Below, in pieces: positions 8,306-16,443 of a stretch of 64,000 nucleotides of DNA (positions are counted from its first letter, which is position 1; each line of letters starts with the position of its first letter). The notes beneath the pieces were generated by a model, which was not told the origin of the DNA, searched no databases, and worked only from the letters and a program-made list of their open reading frames with translations. A program made the translations under genes and the position numbers. The DNA lies in the NCBI RefSeq assembly GCF_024972755.1, contig NZ_CP087724.1, positions 930,001 through 994,000 of the forward strand, given 5' to 3'. This stretch comes from Halanaeroarchaeum sp. HSR-CO (lineage in GTDB: Archaea > Halobacteriota > Halobacteria > Halobacteriales > Halobacteriaceae).

Positions 8306-8821
8306 ATGCGGGTCGCAGTCGGGAGCGAGAATCCGGTGAAGCGAGCGGCGACCGAGCGAGCATTGGCCGACGTGGCGACCGCCGTCGAGAGCGTGGCGGT
8401 CGAGTCGGGTGTGGCCGAACAGCCCTGGGGGGAAGCGGAGACGATCGAGGGCGCGAGGACCAGAGCCGAGCGGGCGCGATCGGCGGACGACTACGACCTC
8501 GGCGTGGGTATCGAAGGTGGTGTGGCCTCGGTGGACGGGGCTAACGGGCTGTTCTTGATCATGTGGGCTGCGGTGACTGATGGCAAGCAGGTCGGCCTCG
8601 GTGCTGGTCCGCGACTGGAATTGCCCGAAACCGTCGCGAGCAGACTCGAGGCGGGGGCGGAACTCGGGCCGTTGCTGGACGACCTTCTCGACACGACTGG
8701 TATCAAAGAAGACCAGGGTGCCGCCGGCGTCCTCACCGACCGGATCATCACTCGAGAGGACGCTCTCTTCCAGGCTGTCGCCGGTGGGTTCGGTCCGTTC
8801 GTCTCCGGGCAGTACGACTGA
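8306..8821 (+). CDS. Inosine/xanthosine triphosphatase (YjjX/DUF84 family)
   Basis: A 171-residue house-cleaning NTPase that hydrolyses non-canonical purine triphosphates (ITP/XTP). The N-terminal nucleotide-binding segment VAVGSENPVKRAA (3-15) is typical. It is followed by the acidic DYDLGVGIEGGV and the C-terminal LTDRIITREDAL and GGFGPF. The start is set at the ATG before RVAVGSEN, since the upstream in-frame stretch is Cys/Arg-rich and unlike the family. It is divergent from tfb with a 247 bp spacer and converges on the AglD-like gene. Confidence 0.88.
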   Translation: MRVAVGSENPVKRAATERALADVATAVESVAVESGVAEQPWGEAETIEGARTRAERARSADDYDLGVGIEGGVASVDGANGLFLIMWAAVTDGKQVGLGAGPRLELPETVASRLEAGAELGPLLDDLLDTTGIKEDQGAAGVLTDRIITREDALFQAVAGGFGPFVSGQYD

Positions 8822-8830
8822 CGGTGGCAC

Positions 8831-10678
8831 TCACTCGTCGGCCGACGGGTGGGCGGCCTTCCCGTCCGGAGTAACGTCTCCCGTTCCGTCGACGGCTTCG
8901 GTGAGCGAGACGTTCAACGCGATCATCGAGACGGCGCCACCGAGGACCGTGACGACGTTTTTGACCGCGTGATCGACGATGGCCGCAGCGAGTGCGATGG
9001 CTGGACCGACCGGCGTTAGCGCGACCACCAGAACCGTAAACGCCGCCTCGTAGAGGCCGATACCGCCGGGCGAGAGTGGGAGTACCTTCGCGAGGTTCCC
9101 GACGCTGACGGCGAAGAAGCCGACGGCCAGCAGCGTTGCCAGCGGCAGGTCGACGCCGAACGCGCCGAACACGACGAGGGCCGTCAACACGTCGATGCCC
9201 CAGATGGTGAGGCTGGCCACGCCGACCCGGGCGAAGGCACGCCGGTCGGCAGCGACGGTCTGCACGTCGCCCACGAACCGTTCTATGATGGTGGCGACGT
9301 ACTCCACGTACGAGTCGTCGCTGGCCCACTCGATGAGTGGGCGGATGCGGTTCGTCTCCGAGCGCGCGGAGACGACGATGGCCACTACGGCACCGATGGC
9401 CACCGTGCCCACTCCGAGAGCGACGGCGATGGCAGTCCGCGCGCTCTCCCGCTGGGCGGCCGACACGTCACCGCCGCCCAGGAGCGTCGCGGTGAGAGTG
9501 GCCAGGTCGGCCGGCGAGAAGACGGCGAGGCCGACCAGGACGCTCCCGGCGAGCAGCGTTATCGTGAGCAGATCGAAGACCCGCTCGACGGCCAACGAGG
9601 CGAAGCCAGACGCGTACGGCACACTCCGTCGGGCCTTGACCACGTACGCGCGGACGGCGTCGCCGGCCCTGGCTGGGAACACCAGGTTGCCCGTCTGGCT
9701 GATGAAGATAGCCCCGGTCAAAAAGCCGGTCCGCTCGTTGAAACCGAGTTCCCGCAGGATGTCGCGATAGCGGCGACCCCGCAGTGGCCAGGAGGTAAGA
9801 TAGATAGCGGCCGCGACCGCTACCAGGACCGGATCCGCCCCCGCCATGGCCGCGAGGACCGACTTCGGGTCCAGATAGAGGAACATCAACATGACGGCCA
9901 CCACCGAGAGACTGATTCCCACGAGCATCCCGGTCCGTCGGTTGGCGTACGGTTTCACTCTGAACTCCCAGCCGACCCGCAGTACCTGTGACCCCATCCC
10001 GAAGACGTCTCGCACCAGATCCACCTTGGAGTCCCCCTTGGGCGTCCACTCGACCGGGAACTCCTTGACCCTGTACCCCCGACGCTGAGCCTTGACGAGC
10101 ATCTCCGTGTCCCAGAACCAGTGCTCGTCCTGGACCGCTGGCTGGAGGGCCTCGAACGCCTCGCGACTGAGGGCCTTGAACCCGGCCTGGTGGTCCCGGA
10201 GGTTCGAGCCGAGGACCGTGCGGACGAGGAAATTGAATCCCCGCGATGGGATGCCGCGTTTGGCCGGTCGATCGGCCTCCTCGCCGGGTATCCACCGTGA
10301 TCCGGTCGCGAGGTCCCACTCCCCCGAACGGACGCTCTCGACGAGTTCCTCCAGGTGGGACATGTCGGTCGCGAGGTCGGTGTCGTAGTAGACGAGCGTG
10401 TCGCCGTCGGCGGCGGCGAACGCCCGTTCGAGGGCCCCACCGCGACCGAGGCGTTCGTCGCTGTGGAAGTGGCTTACCCGGTCGTCCTCGGCAGCGAGAC
10501 GGTCGGCGATAGCGGGCGTTCGGTCGTCACACCCGTCCTCGGCAACGATGACCTCGTAACTTCCGGCGGGCAAAAACGAGTCGAGTGTCGCCAGCGAGAC
10601 GGCAACGGTTTCCTCGATGGTCGCCTCCTCGTTGTAGGCCGGCAGGACGACGCTCACCTCGACGGACCGCTCGCTCAT
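8831..10678 (-). CDS. aglD: AglD-like glycosyltransferase: GT2 domain fused to a flippase-like membrane domain
   Basis: A 615-residue two-part protein. Residues 1-235 are a GT-A family 2 transferase (VVLPAYNEEAT at 10-20, YYDTDLATD with a DTD metal motif at 99-101, HWFWDTEML with Asp190). Residues from about 255 form 7-8 membrane helices of the UPF0104/lysylphosphatidylglycerol-synthase type. Haloferax volcanii AglD charges dolichol phosphate with the final hexose of the S-layer N-glycan; its essential Asp110, Asp112 and Asp201 align here with 99, 101 and 190 at a constant offset of 11. The start MSERSVEV was chosen because the upstream in-frame sequence is basic and non-homologous. No other agl genes are in the window. 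Confidence 0.8.
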   Translation of the reverse strand: MSERSVEVSVVLPAYNEEATIEETVAVSLATLDSFLPAGSYEVIVAEDGCDDRTPAIADRLAAEDDRVSHFHSDERLGRGGALERAFAAADGDTLVYYDTDLATDMSHLEELVESVRSGEWDLATGSRWIPGEEADRPAKRGIPSRGFNFLVRTVLGSNLRDHQAGFKALSREAFEALQPAVQDEHWFWDTEMLVKAQRRGYRVKEFPVEWTPKGDSKVDLVRDVFGMGSQVLRVGWEFRVKPYANRRTGMLVGISLSVVAVMLMFLYLDPKSVLAAMAGADPVLVAVAAAIYLTSWPLRGRRYRDILRELGFNERTGFLTGAIFISQTGNLVFPARAGDAVRAYVVKARRSVPYASGFASLAVERVFDLLTITLLAGSVLVGLAVFSPADLATLTATLLGGGDVSAAQRESARTAIAVALGVGTVAIGAVVAIVVSARSETNRIRPLIEWASDDSYVEYVATIIERFVGDVQTVAADRRAFARVGVASLTIWGIDVLTALVVFGAFGVDLPLATLLAVGFFAVSVGNLAKVLPLSPGGIGLYEAAFTVLVVALTPVGPAIALAAAIVDHAVKNVVTVLGGAVSMIALNVSLTEAVDGTGDVTPDGKAAHPSADE

Positions 10679-10783
10679 TGTTCGAGAAATCCGCCGTGCC
10701 CGTGTAAGAACCTTCTGGACCCCGGGCCAACTCGTACAGAAACGGGTGAACAATCGGTCAGGAAATCGATGGGGCGGGGAGCG

Positions 10784-13495
10784 TTAGCTGGCGTCAGCCG
10801 ATGGGGTACCCGCGGGCGGAGTTCCCGACCTGTCGCTGCGGCGGCGGTTGAGCACCGAGAGACCCGCGAGGATGGCGAGCCCGGTGGCACGAATCGGGAA
10901 GGTGACCGCGAAGCCAGTCAGCGAGACCGGGGCCACGAGTCCGATCAGGGTCTCGGCCGGTAACAGGAGTAGCTCGGGCACGGTGAGGAACAACGATGCG
11001 ATACCGTAGAGGGTCCGTTCGAGGCCGTTGACCGTACTGAACTGGTGGCCGATGATCGTCACGCCGAGGGCGTACACCCCGAGGTAGAGCCCGAGGACCG
11101 GGACGAGGACCTCGGGAACCACGTACCCGACGTTCGCGAGGTCGGCCAATCCGACCATCGAGTAGCCGGTTTCCTGGTTCCCCTTGATCAGGAGGATGCC
11201 CTGCGAGAACACGAAGGCGAACGGCACCAGGAGTTTGTTCAGCGAGAGCAGGAAGGCCGTCGTGGCCGTCTCGAATTCGTCGGCCTTGGCGACGCCAGCG
11301 CCGGCGAACGCCGCGACGGCGACCGGTGGCGTAACGTCGGCCATGAGCCCCCAGTAGAGGATGAACAGGTGGGCGGCGAGCAGCGCCACGCCGAACTCTT
11401 CGATGGCCGGCCCCAGCATCGCGACGAGGATGATGTACATGACCGTCGTCGGCATCCCCATCCCGAAGATGATGGCCGCGACACCGGTCAACAGGAGCAG
11501 TCCGACCAGCGACTGACCGCTGACCGAGAGGATCAACGCCGTGAGGTTCGGCCCCAATCCGGTGACGCTGATGACGCCCGGGATCACGCCTGCTGCCGCG
11601 ACCGAGACCACCACCGTCGTGGCCGTCTTCGCCCCGTCCTCCATCGATTTGAGGACGAACGAGACGACACGGTAGGCCGGTTTGCCTGCCAGGCCCGGGC
11701 GTCCGATGAACTTCGCCCCGGCTCTGGCACTCTTATCGACGGAATCGTCGAGTTCGAGCAGGGGCGAACTGGTCTCCGGTCGCACCAGCAAAATGCTCAG
11801 GGAGACGGCGACGACCAGGAATCCCAGGTCGCTCATGGTGGCCATGACGGCCTCACTGAACACCATGCCTCCCGCCACTGCCCCGCCCGAGACGAGGGTC
11901 TCGAAAAGCCCGAACAGACCGTACCCGGTTGTCATCAGCGTGGCGACCTGAGCGAGGAATATACCCAGGATTGTGCCGAAGAGGGGCACCCGGGTTCGCT
12001 CCGAGTACGCGGCCAGGAAGGCCACGAGGGCGATCAACGCGATGATGGTGAACCAGCCAGACCGTGCCACGGACAGTCGAACCACGACGAGGAAGTACAG
12101 CAGGAGGCCGACGGGCACCAGGTAGAACCACCCGTTTTTCAGAATCTTTAGCGGTTTTGAGAGCGACTCCTTCGGGACGCCGCCGATGTCGTGTTTGACG
12201 GCTTCCAGGTGCACCATCACCCACATCCCGAAGAAGAAGGCCAGCGCTGGGATCGCCGCCGCCACGATGACCTCGGCGTACGGCGTCTGCGTGAACTCCA
12301 CGATCAGGAACGCCGCAGCCCCCATCACCGGCGGGAGGATCTGCCCACCGGAGGAGGCCGACGCCTCGACGGCCCCGGAGAAAGAGGGCGAGTAGCCGGA
12401 GCGTTTCATCAGCGGAATCGTGAAGGCACCGGTCGTCACCGTGTTGGCGATTGACGACCCGGACAGCATGCCCATGAACCCGCTGGCCACGACACTCGAC
12501 TTCGCCGGTCCCCCGCGTTGGGACCCGGTCAACGAGTACGCGAAGTCGATGAACCACTTGCCCGCTCCGCTCATTTCGAGGAAGGCCCCGAAGAGGATGA
12601 AGATGTAGATGAACCGGAGGCTGACGGTGACCGGGATGCCGAAGACGCCGGCCTCGGTATTGAACCAGAGGTCACGGAGGATGCTCGCCCATCGGGTCGG
12701 GGGAATCGATAGCGAACCGAGGAACGAGTCTCTCGGGATGAAGTGCCCCCAGCGTGCGTAGACGATGAAGAGGGTGACGAGTCCCGTCAGTAGCCATCCG
12801 AGCGCTCGGCGAGTGGCTTCCAGGACTAGCAGGACGCCGATCGCGGCCAGGATGAACGCGAACGACGTCTCGTCGAGGGGAATGCCGGTCGCCGAGACGA
12901 GCGAGACGATGGGGTCCGTGATTGGCCAGACCTCCTGGAGCGGTCGGCCCGCCGTGAGTCCGCGGACCCGCATCGAGCGGATCTCGTCGAACTCGGTGAT
13001 CATGTAGAACGGGGTCAGCAAGATGAGGAAACTGAACAGGAGGTCGACCGGTGTCACGCGGTCCGAATTCGCGTCGACGGCTGCCCAGCGGACGAACCCG
13101 CGGAGGCGTTCGAACACCGAGACGACCCCGCTATCGGGCCCGAACTGGGACCGGACTGCTGGAAGGATTTTCCCCAATCGGCGCGCGACTGGCCCCGTAC
13201 CCCTCGAGGTCGGGAACAGGAAAAATGTCAGGACGAACGCGAAGGCGACGTGGACCGCGTTCGCCTGGAGCAACTGGAGGGAGAACAGTTCGACAGTGCC
13301 GAAGAAGGGCACGCCGAACTCGAACTGGAAACTCTTCGCGGCCAGCCACATCTGGAAGGCCGAGAACGTGATTCCAACGGTGGCGACCAGGACCGCGGAC
13401 CAACCGCGGAGTGACCGCTTGCGTTCTACTTCCTGTAACAGTTCGTCGGTGTCCGGTTCTTCGTCGTCGGTCTGTTCGGGATCGGGTTCACTCAT
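10784..13495 (-). CDS. TRAP transporter fused permease (TAXI type, 4TM/12TM)
   Basis: A 903-residue membrane protein in which the small (DctQ-like) and large (DctM-like) TRAP permease subunits are fused. About 18-20 hydrophobic segments are visible. The DctM-like core has GAFLEMSGAGKWFIDFAY, a GSSIANTVTTGAFT helix, EASASSGGQILPPVMGAAAF and FGMGMPTTVMYI, which are hallmark segments of fused TRAP permeases. Substrates are usually organic acids such as glutamate or dicarboxylates, but the sequence does not identify one. Its start overlaps the DUF1850 stop by 4 nt. It is the third gene of the SBP-DUF1850-permease operon. Confidence 0.93.
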   Translation of the reverse strand: MSEPDPEQTDDEEPDTDELLQEVERKRSLRGWSAVLVATVGITFSAFQMWLAAKSFQFEFGVPFFGTVELFSLQLLQANAVHVAFAFVLTFFLFPTSRGTGPVARRLGKILPAVRSQFGPDSGVVSVFERLRGFVRWAAVDANSDRVTPVDLLFSFLILLTPFYMITEFDEIRSMRVRGLTAGRPLQEVWPITDPIVSLVSATGIPLDETSFAFILAAIGVLLVLEATRRALGWLLTGLVTLFIVYARWGHFIPRDSFLGSLSIPPTRWASILRDLWFNTEAGVFGIPVTVSLRFIYIFILFGAFLEMSGAGKWFIDFAYSLTGSQRGGPAKSSVVASGFMGMLSGSSIANTVTTGAFTIPLMKRSGYSPSFSGAVEASASSGGQILPPVMGAAAFLIVEFTQTPYAEVIVAAAIPALAFFFGMWVMVHLEAVKHDIGGVPKESLSKPLKILKNGWFYLVPVGLLLYFLVVVRLSVARSGWFTIIALIALVAFLAAYSERTRVPLFGTILGIFLAQVATLMTTGYGLFGLFETLVSGGAVAGGMVFSEAVMATMSDLGFLVVAVSLSILLVRPETSSPLLELDDSVDKSARAGAKFIGRPGLAGKPAYRVVSFVLKSMEDGAKTATTVVVSVAAAGVIPGVISVTGLGPNLTALILSVSGQSLVGLLLLTGVAAIIFGMGMPTTVMYIILVAMLGPAIEEFGVALLAAHLFILYWGLMADVTPPVAVAAFAGAGVAKADEFETATTAFLLSLNKLLVPFAFVFSQGILLIKGNQETGYSMVGLADLANVGYVVPEVLVPVLGLYLGVYALGVTIIGHQFSTVNGLERTLYGIASLFLTVPELLLLPAETLIGLVAPVSLTGFAVTFPIRATGLAILAGLSVLNRRRSDRSGTPPAGTPSADAS

Positions 13496-14004
13496 GTGTA
13501 TGCTAACAACGTTCGAAGTGGCCGGTCTCGCTCGACGGTGATCTGTACGGCCGACGCGTCGGATCGCTCGACGAGGTCGTACTCCTCGTCGCCGACGACG
13601 AGCGTGTGTCCGGCGACGGTGCCCGGGACGACGTCGAGGCGCTCGTAGGTTCGGTCCTCGAAGGTGATGTAGAACTCGCCATCAGTCGTCCGCCCATCGA
13701 TGTCCGCTCTGGCCGGCAGTCCCCAGCCGAACGAGGAGAACTCCATCCGGGTCATGCGGAGAGAGTCGCCCTCGACGACGTAGACGTCTCGAACGGTGGT
13801 CTTCTCGACGCTGTGCATGTACTCGAGCGTGACCGTGGTTCCGTCGTCGACTTCGGTGACCAGGAGTTCCTCGCCGGTCTCCTGGCCGGAGACGACGAGT
13901 ACCGGTGACGCGGCTGCCTGTGCAGCGGTCGCCAGGGCTACGGCGACGACGAGTACGGCGACTGCGACGACGAGCAGCCTCCTGGACGGACGTGGTGGCG
14001 TCAC
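13492..14004 (-). CDS. DUF1850 protein, TRAP-associated
   Basis: A 170-residue protein with an N-terminal membrane anchor or signal segment (residues 9-30, LLVVAVAVLVVAVALA). The body has a DUF1850 signature, YMHSVEKTTV (around 61-70) followed by MEFSSFGWGLPA. DUF1850 proteins are typically encoded between the solute-binding protein and fused permease of TAXI TRAP systems, as here, but have no established function. An accessory role at the outer membrane face is inferred. The stop overlaps the permease start by 4 nt, so the two are coupled. Confidence 0.85.
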   Translation of the reverse strand: MTPPRPSRRLLVVAVAVLVVAVALATAAQAAASPVLVVSGQETGEELLVTEVDDGTTVTLEYMHSVEKTTVRDVYVVEGDSLRMTRMEFSSFGWGLPARADIDGRTTDGEFYITFEDRTYERLDVVPGTVAGHTLVVGDEEYDLVERSDASAVQITVERDRPLRTLLAYT

Positions 14005-14109
14005 GGTGGGCTAGTTGTACGTGAAACTGGTAACCGTTCGGGTACGGTTCTTCGCGTGTCCCGTCGAACGCGCGTTGGAAAGAACGGTTCGATTGGGATC
14101 GGCGACGCG

Positions 14110-15144
14110 TTATCCGAAGTAGGCGGCCGCGCCCGGGTGGAGTTCGATGGACATGCCGTCCTGGGCGGAGTCGGCGCTGATGAAGTCCGCCTTGATGGAC
14201 AGGTCGTCGGTGTTGTCGAAGATGGCCGCGGTCACTTCCTCGACGACCTCTTCGGAGTACTCCTCGCGGGTCGCGATCATGGCCTGCACGGAGACGGTGG
14301 TGACGTCCTCTTCGATACCGGCGTAGGTGCCGGCCGGGACGGTGTCCTCGGCGAACCACGAGGCGGCGTCGAGGACCGTCTGGAGCGTGTCACCCTCGAC
14401 GGGGAGGAGTTCGATATCCGAAGTCGTCGCGAGCTCCTCGATGGCGCCGACGGGCCAGCCACCGACGACGAACGCGGCGTCCACGTCGCCGTCACGGATC
14501 TGGTCGGCCGCCGTGGAGAAACTGGCGTTCTGTTCGTCGAAGTCGTCGGTCGTGACGCCGACGGCCTCCAGGATCTGGAGGGCGTTCACCTGGGTACCGG
14601 AGCCGAGGTCGCCAGTGTTGACGCTCTTGCCTTCGAGGTCCTGGAGCGACTCGACGCCCGCGTCCGGTCGCGTGATGACGTGGATGGTCTCCGGGTAGAG
14701 CGTCGCCACGCCCATCAGGTTGGGTATCGCTGCGCCTTCGAACTCGTCGAGACCCTCGCCGTTCTTCGCGAAGTACGCGATGTCGTTCTGGATGAGCGCG
14801 AAGTCGGCAGAGCCGTTGCCGAGACTGCCGACGTTCTCGACGCTCGCGCCGGTCGACTGGACCTGGAGCGTGTGGTCCGTGTTCTCTTCGACGATGGTCT
14901 TGAACTCGCCGGAGAGCGGGTAGTACGTCCCACCGGTACCGCCAGCGTGCCACGCGATGCGCTCTCCAGCTGGTCCGCCGTCTCCACCATCGCCGCCGTC
15001 GCCACCGTCTCCGCCATCGTCACCGTCGCCACCGTCGCCGCCGTCGCCACCGTCGCCGCCGTTACCGCCACAGCCGGCGAGTGCGGTGATTCCTGCTACG
15101 CCCGTTGCCTTGATGAACGTCCGCCGATCAGCATACTTTGCCAT
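14110..15144 (-). CDS. TAXI-family TRAP solute-binding lipoprotein
   Basis: Extracytoplasmic receptor of the TRAP system. The 344 residues start with a Tat-type signal (DRRTFIK, 6-12), a hydrophobic core and a lipobox LAGC with Cys25. A Gly/Asp linker of about 32 residues (26-57) follows. The mature domain has the TAXI features: WHAGGTGGTYYPLSGEF, then SVNTGDLGSGTQVNA. It ends HPGAAAYFG. The protein is probably exported folded by Tat and lipid-anchored outside the cell, as is common in haloarchaea. The ATG at 15144 is preferred to a TTG two codons earlier. First gene of the transporter operon, 105 bp before DUF1850. Confidence 0.93.
   Translation of the reverse strand: MAKYADRRTFIKATGVAGITALAGCGGNGGDGGDGGDGGDGDDGGDGGDGGDGGDGGPAGERIAWHAGGTGGTYYPLSGEFKTIVEENTDHTLQVQSTGASVENVGSLGNGSADFALIQNDIAYFAKNGEGLDEFEGAAIPNLMGVATLYPETIHVITRPDAGVESLQDLEGKSVNTGDLGSGTQVNALQILEAVGVTTDDFDEQNASFSTAADQIRDGDVDAAFVVGGWPVGAIEELATTSDIELLPVEGDTLQTVLDAASWFAEDTVPAGTYAGIEEDVTTVSVQAMIATREEYSEEVVEEVTAAIFDNTDDLSIKADFISADSAQDGMSIELHPGAAAYFG
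14974..15069 (-). repeat. Short tandem repeat encoding the Gly-Gly-Asp linker
   Basis: About 11 copies of a 9-bp unit encoding GGD run through codons 26-57 of the TAXI receptor. The unit is nearly uniform apart from one GDD interruption. It is a likely site of length variation by slippage. Functionally it gives an extended, charged spacer between lipid anchor and binding domain. Confidence 0.85.
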
Positions 15145-15218
15145 ACCCAATCATTCACTAAGGTTCATATTAATCCCTTTCCCTTGAAGCCGAATCTTAC
15201 TCTTTTTAATGACCTCCT

Positions 15219-15250
15219 ATTAACGGAACTGGGAACGTGGTCCCGTTAAT
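15219..15250. promoter_or_regulatory. Perfect dyad ATTAACGG-N16-CCGTTAAT upstream of the TRAP operon
   Basis: Two perfect 8-bp arms separated by 16 bp, lying 75-106 bp before the receptor start codon on the side facing the divergent winged-helix gene. A second nested pairing (GGGA/TCCC) lies inside. The right arm continues into a motif repeated at 15333-15351. Position and symmetry suggest a dimeric regulator site; no binding protein is identified. Confidence 0.5.
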
Positions 15251-15351
15251 CCGTCGTACCAACACGCTTGGTCCTTTCGGGCTAACGCTGCCGCCCTGGT
15301 CGAAGGATCTGCACAATCGCAGTACAGCGTGGCGTTAACCCACCGTACCAA
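15244..15351. repeat. Direct repeat of a CGTTAA-NCC-NN-CGTACCAA motif
   Basis: Two 19-bp copies, at 15244-15262 and 15333-15351, match at 16 positions and share CGTTAA, CC and CGTACCAA. They are spaced 89 bp start to start in the intergenic region between the TAXI operon and the small winged-helix gene. The second copy lies about 35 bp before the winged-helix start codon, so it could act on that promoter. Confidence 0.45.
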
Positions 15352-15385
15352 ACCCACTATACGCTCGTACGCCGTCCCCTTCGAT

Positions 15386-15634
15386 ATGAGCGCGAGCGCG
15401 TCACCACAGACGAACTCGGCGACGCTGAGCCCGAAACAGCAACGCATCCTCGAGTACCTCCGGGGGAAGGCACAGACGAAGACGTACTTCAAGTCGAGGG
15501 TCATCGGCGACGCTCTCGGCCTCTCGGCCAAAGAGGTCGGAACCAACATGCCCGCCATCTCGAACGCAGAGGGACTCGAGATAGAGAAGTGGGGGTACTC
15601 GTCGAGTACGACCTGGAAGGTCACGACGGCCTGA
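15386..15634 (+). CDS. Small winged-helix protein (DUF7123-like)
   Basis: An 82-residue protein with a Ser/Ala-rich start and a compact winged-helix: SPKQQRILEYLRGKA, then TYFKSRVIGDALGLSAKEVG as the recognition region, and a C-terminal EKWGYSSSTTWKVT wing. Close homologues are widespread, uncharacterised small haloarchaeal proteins. The start is the ATG before SASASPQ, because upstream codons include no homologous sequence. It is divergent from the TAXI TRAP operon across a 241 bp region with symmetrical elements, which makes it a candidate regulator of that operon or of itself. Confidence 0.8.
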   Translation: MSASASPQTNSATLSPKQQRILEYLRGKAQTKTYFKSRVIGDALGLSAKEVGTNMPAISNAEGLEIEKWGYSSSTTWKVTTA

Positions 15635-15770
15635 ACGCTCGGAATCGACGCTTTCCCGCTCGTCGTCGTTCGGTCGTTCTCGTGGTGTGGAGTCGGCGTT
15701 CACCATCTCGATGGCCACCCAGCGCGGGTTCGCCTCTCGATGGGGGCTGTCACAGAAACTGCTCTCTCTG

Positions 15771-16367
15771 TTAGGGATCGTACTGGACGAGGGACGCCGC
15801 CTCCGACGCGAGGGTCGCCGCCCGGTCGTCGAACGAATCGGCGTACCGGACGAGCAACGTCAAGAGAGTCTCAGGCCTGGCGATGCGATACCCGTCCGCG
15901 GCTTCGAGAACGCCGACGCCCCTGAGTTCGGATGCGTAGGTACTGATCGTCGCCCGGGAGACGTCGAGTCGGTCTGCGAGGTCACTCCCGGTCGTGGATG
16001 GGTCTCTGAGCAACTCGACGACCATGCCCCGTGGCGTGTCCCGGCGGAGATAGCCCAGTGCGACCTGCTCGTAGTCCGAAAAGCGGCCGGCCTGGAAGAA
16101 CCGACGGTAGTCGCCGTCCCGATGGCTCACGATGGCACCATCGTCCTGCAATCGGCGGAGGTGGTGCTGTGCCTCGCCCGTGCCGAGTTTGAGGTCGTCG
16201 CGCACTTTCGAGAAGTGGGCGCCCGGGGTCGCCCCGAGATACCCGAGGATCGCTTCTCTGACCTCGCTGTCGTCGTCATCCCGATTTCCGACGACGGCGA
16301 GTGGACTCGCTGCCCCGACCGCGGCGAATCGCCGGAGCGTGGCCCGCTTGTCCTCGTCGATACCCAT
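15771..16367 (-). CDS. Tandem winged-helix regulator with hydrophobic, Tat-like N-terminus
   Basis: A 198-residue protein with two winged-helix units. The first (about residues 35-90) has AILGYLGATPGAHFSKVRDDL and GEAQHHLRRLQDDG. The second (about 105-165) has LLRDPSTTGSDLADRLDVSR and TISTYASELRGVG. Such two-domain MarR/ArsR-like regulators are common in haloarchaea. The N-terminus (ATLRRFAAVGAASPLAVVG, 9-27) is short, hydrophobic and preceded by twin arginines, unusual for a cytosolic regulator; it may anchor the protein in the membrane. It is convergent with the small winged-helix gene. Targets are unknown. Confidence 0.82.
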   Translation of the reverse strand: MGIDEDKRATLRRFAAVGAASPLAVVGNRDDDDSEVREAILGYLGATPGAHFSKVRDDLKLGTGEAQHHLRRLQDDGAIVSHRDGDYRRFFQAGRFSDYEQVALGYLRRDTPRGMVVELLRDPSTTGSDLADRLDVSRATISTYASELRGVGVLEAADGYRIARPETLLTLLVRYADSFDDRAATLASEAASLVQYDP

Positions 16368-16443
16368 TCGACTCTGGCTACGTGACGGGAGGGGAAAAGT
16401 ATTCGCTCGGTTCTCGCTCCGGTAGATGGTCCCTTCGTCCCGA

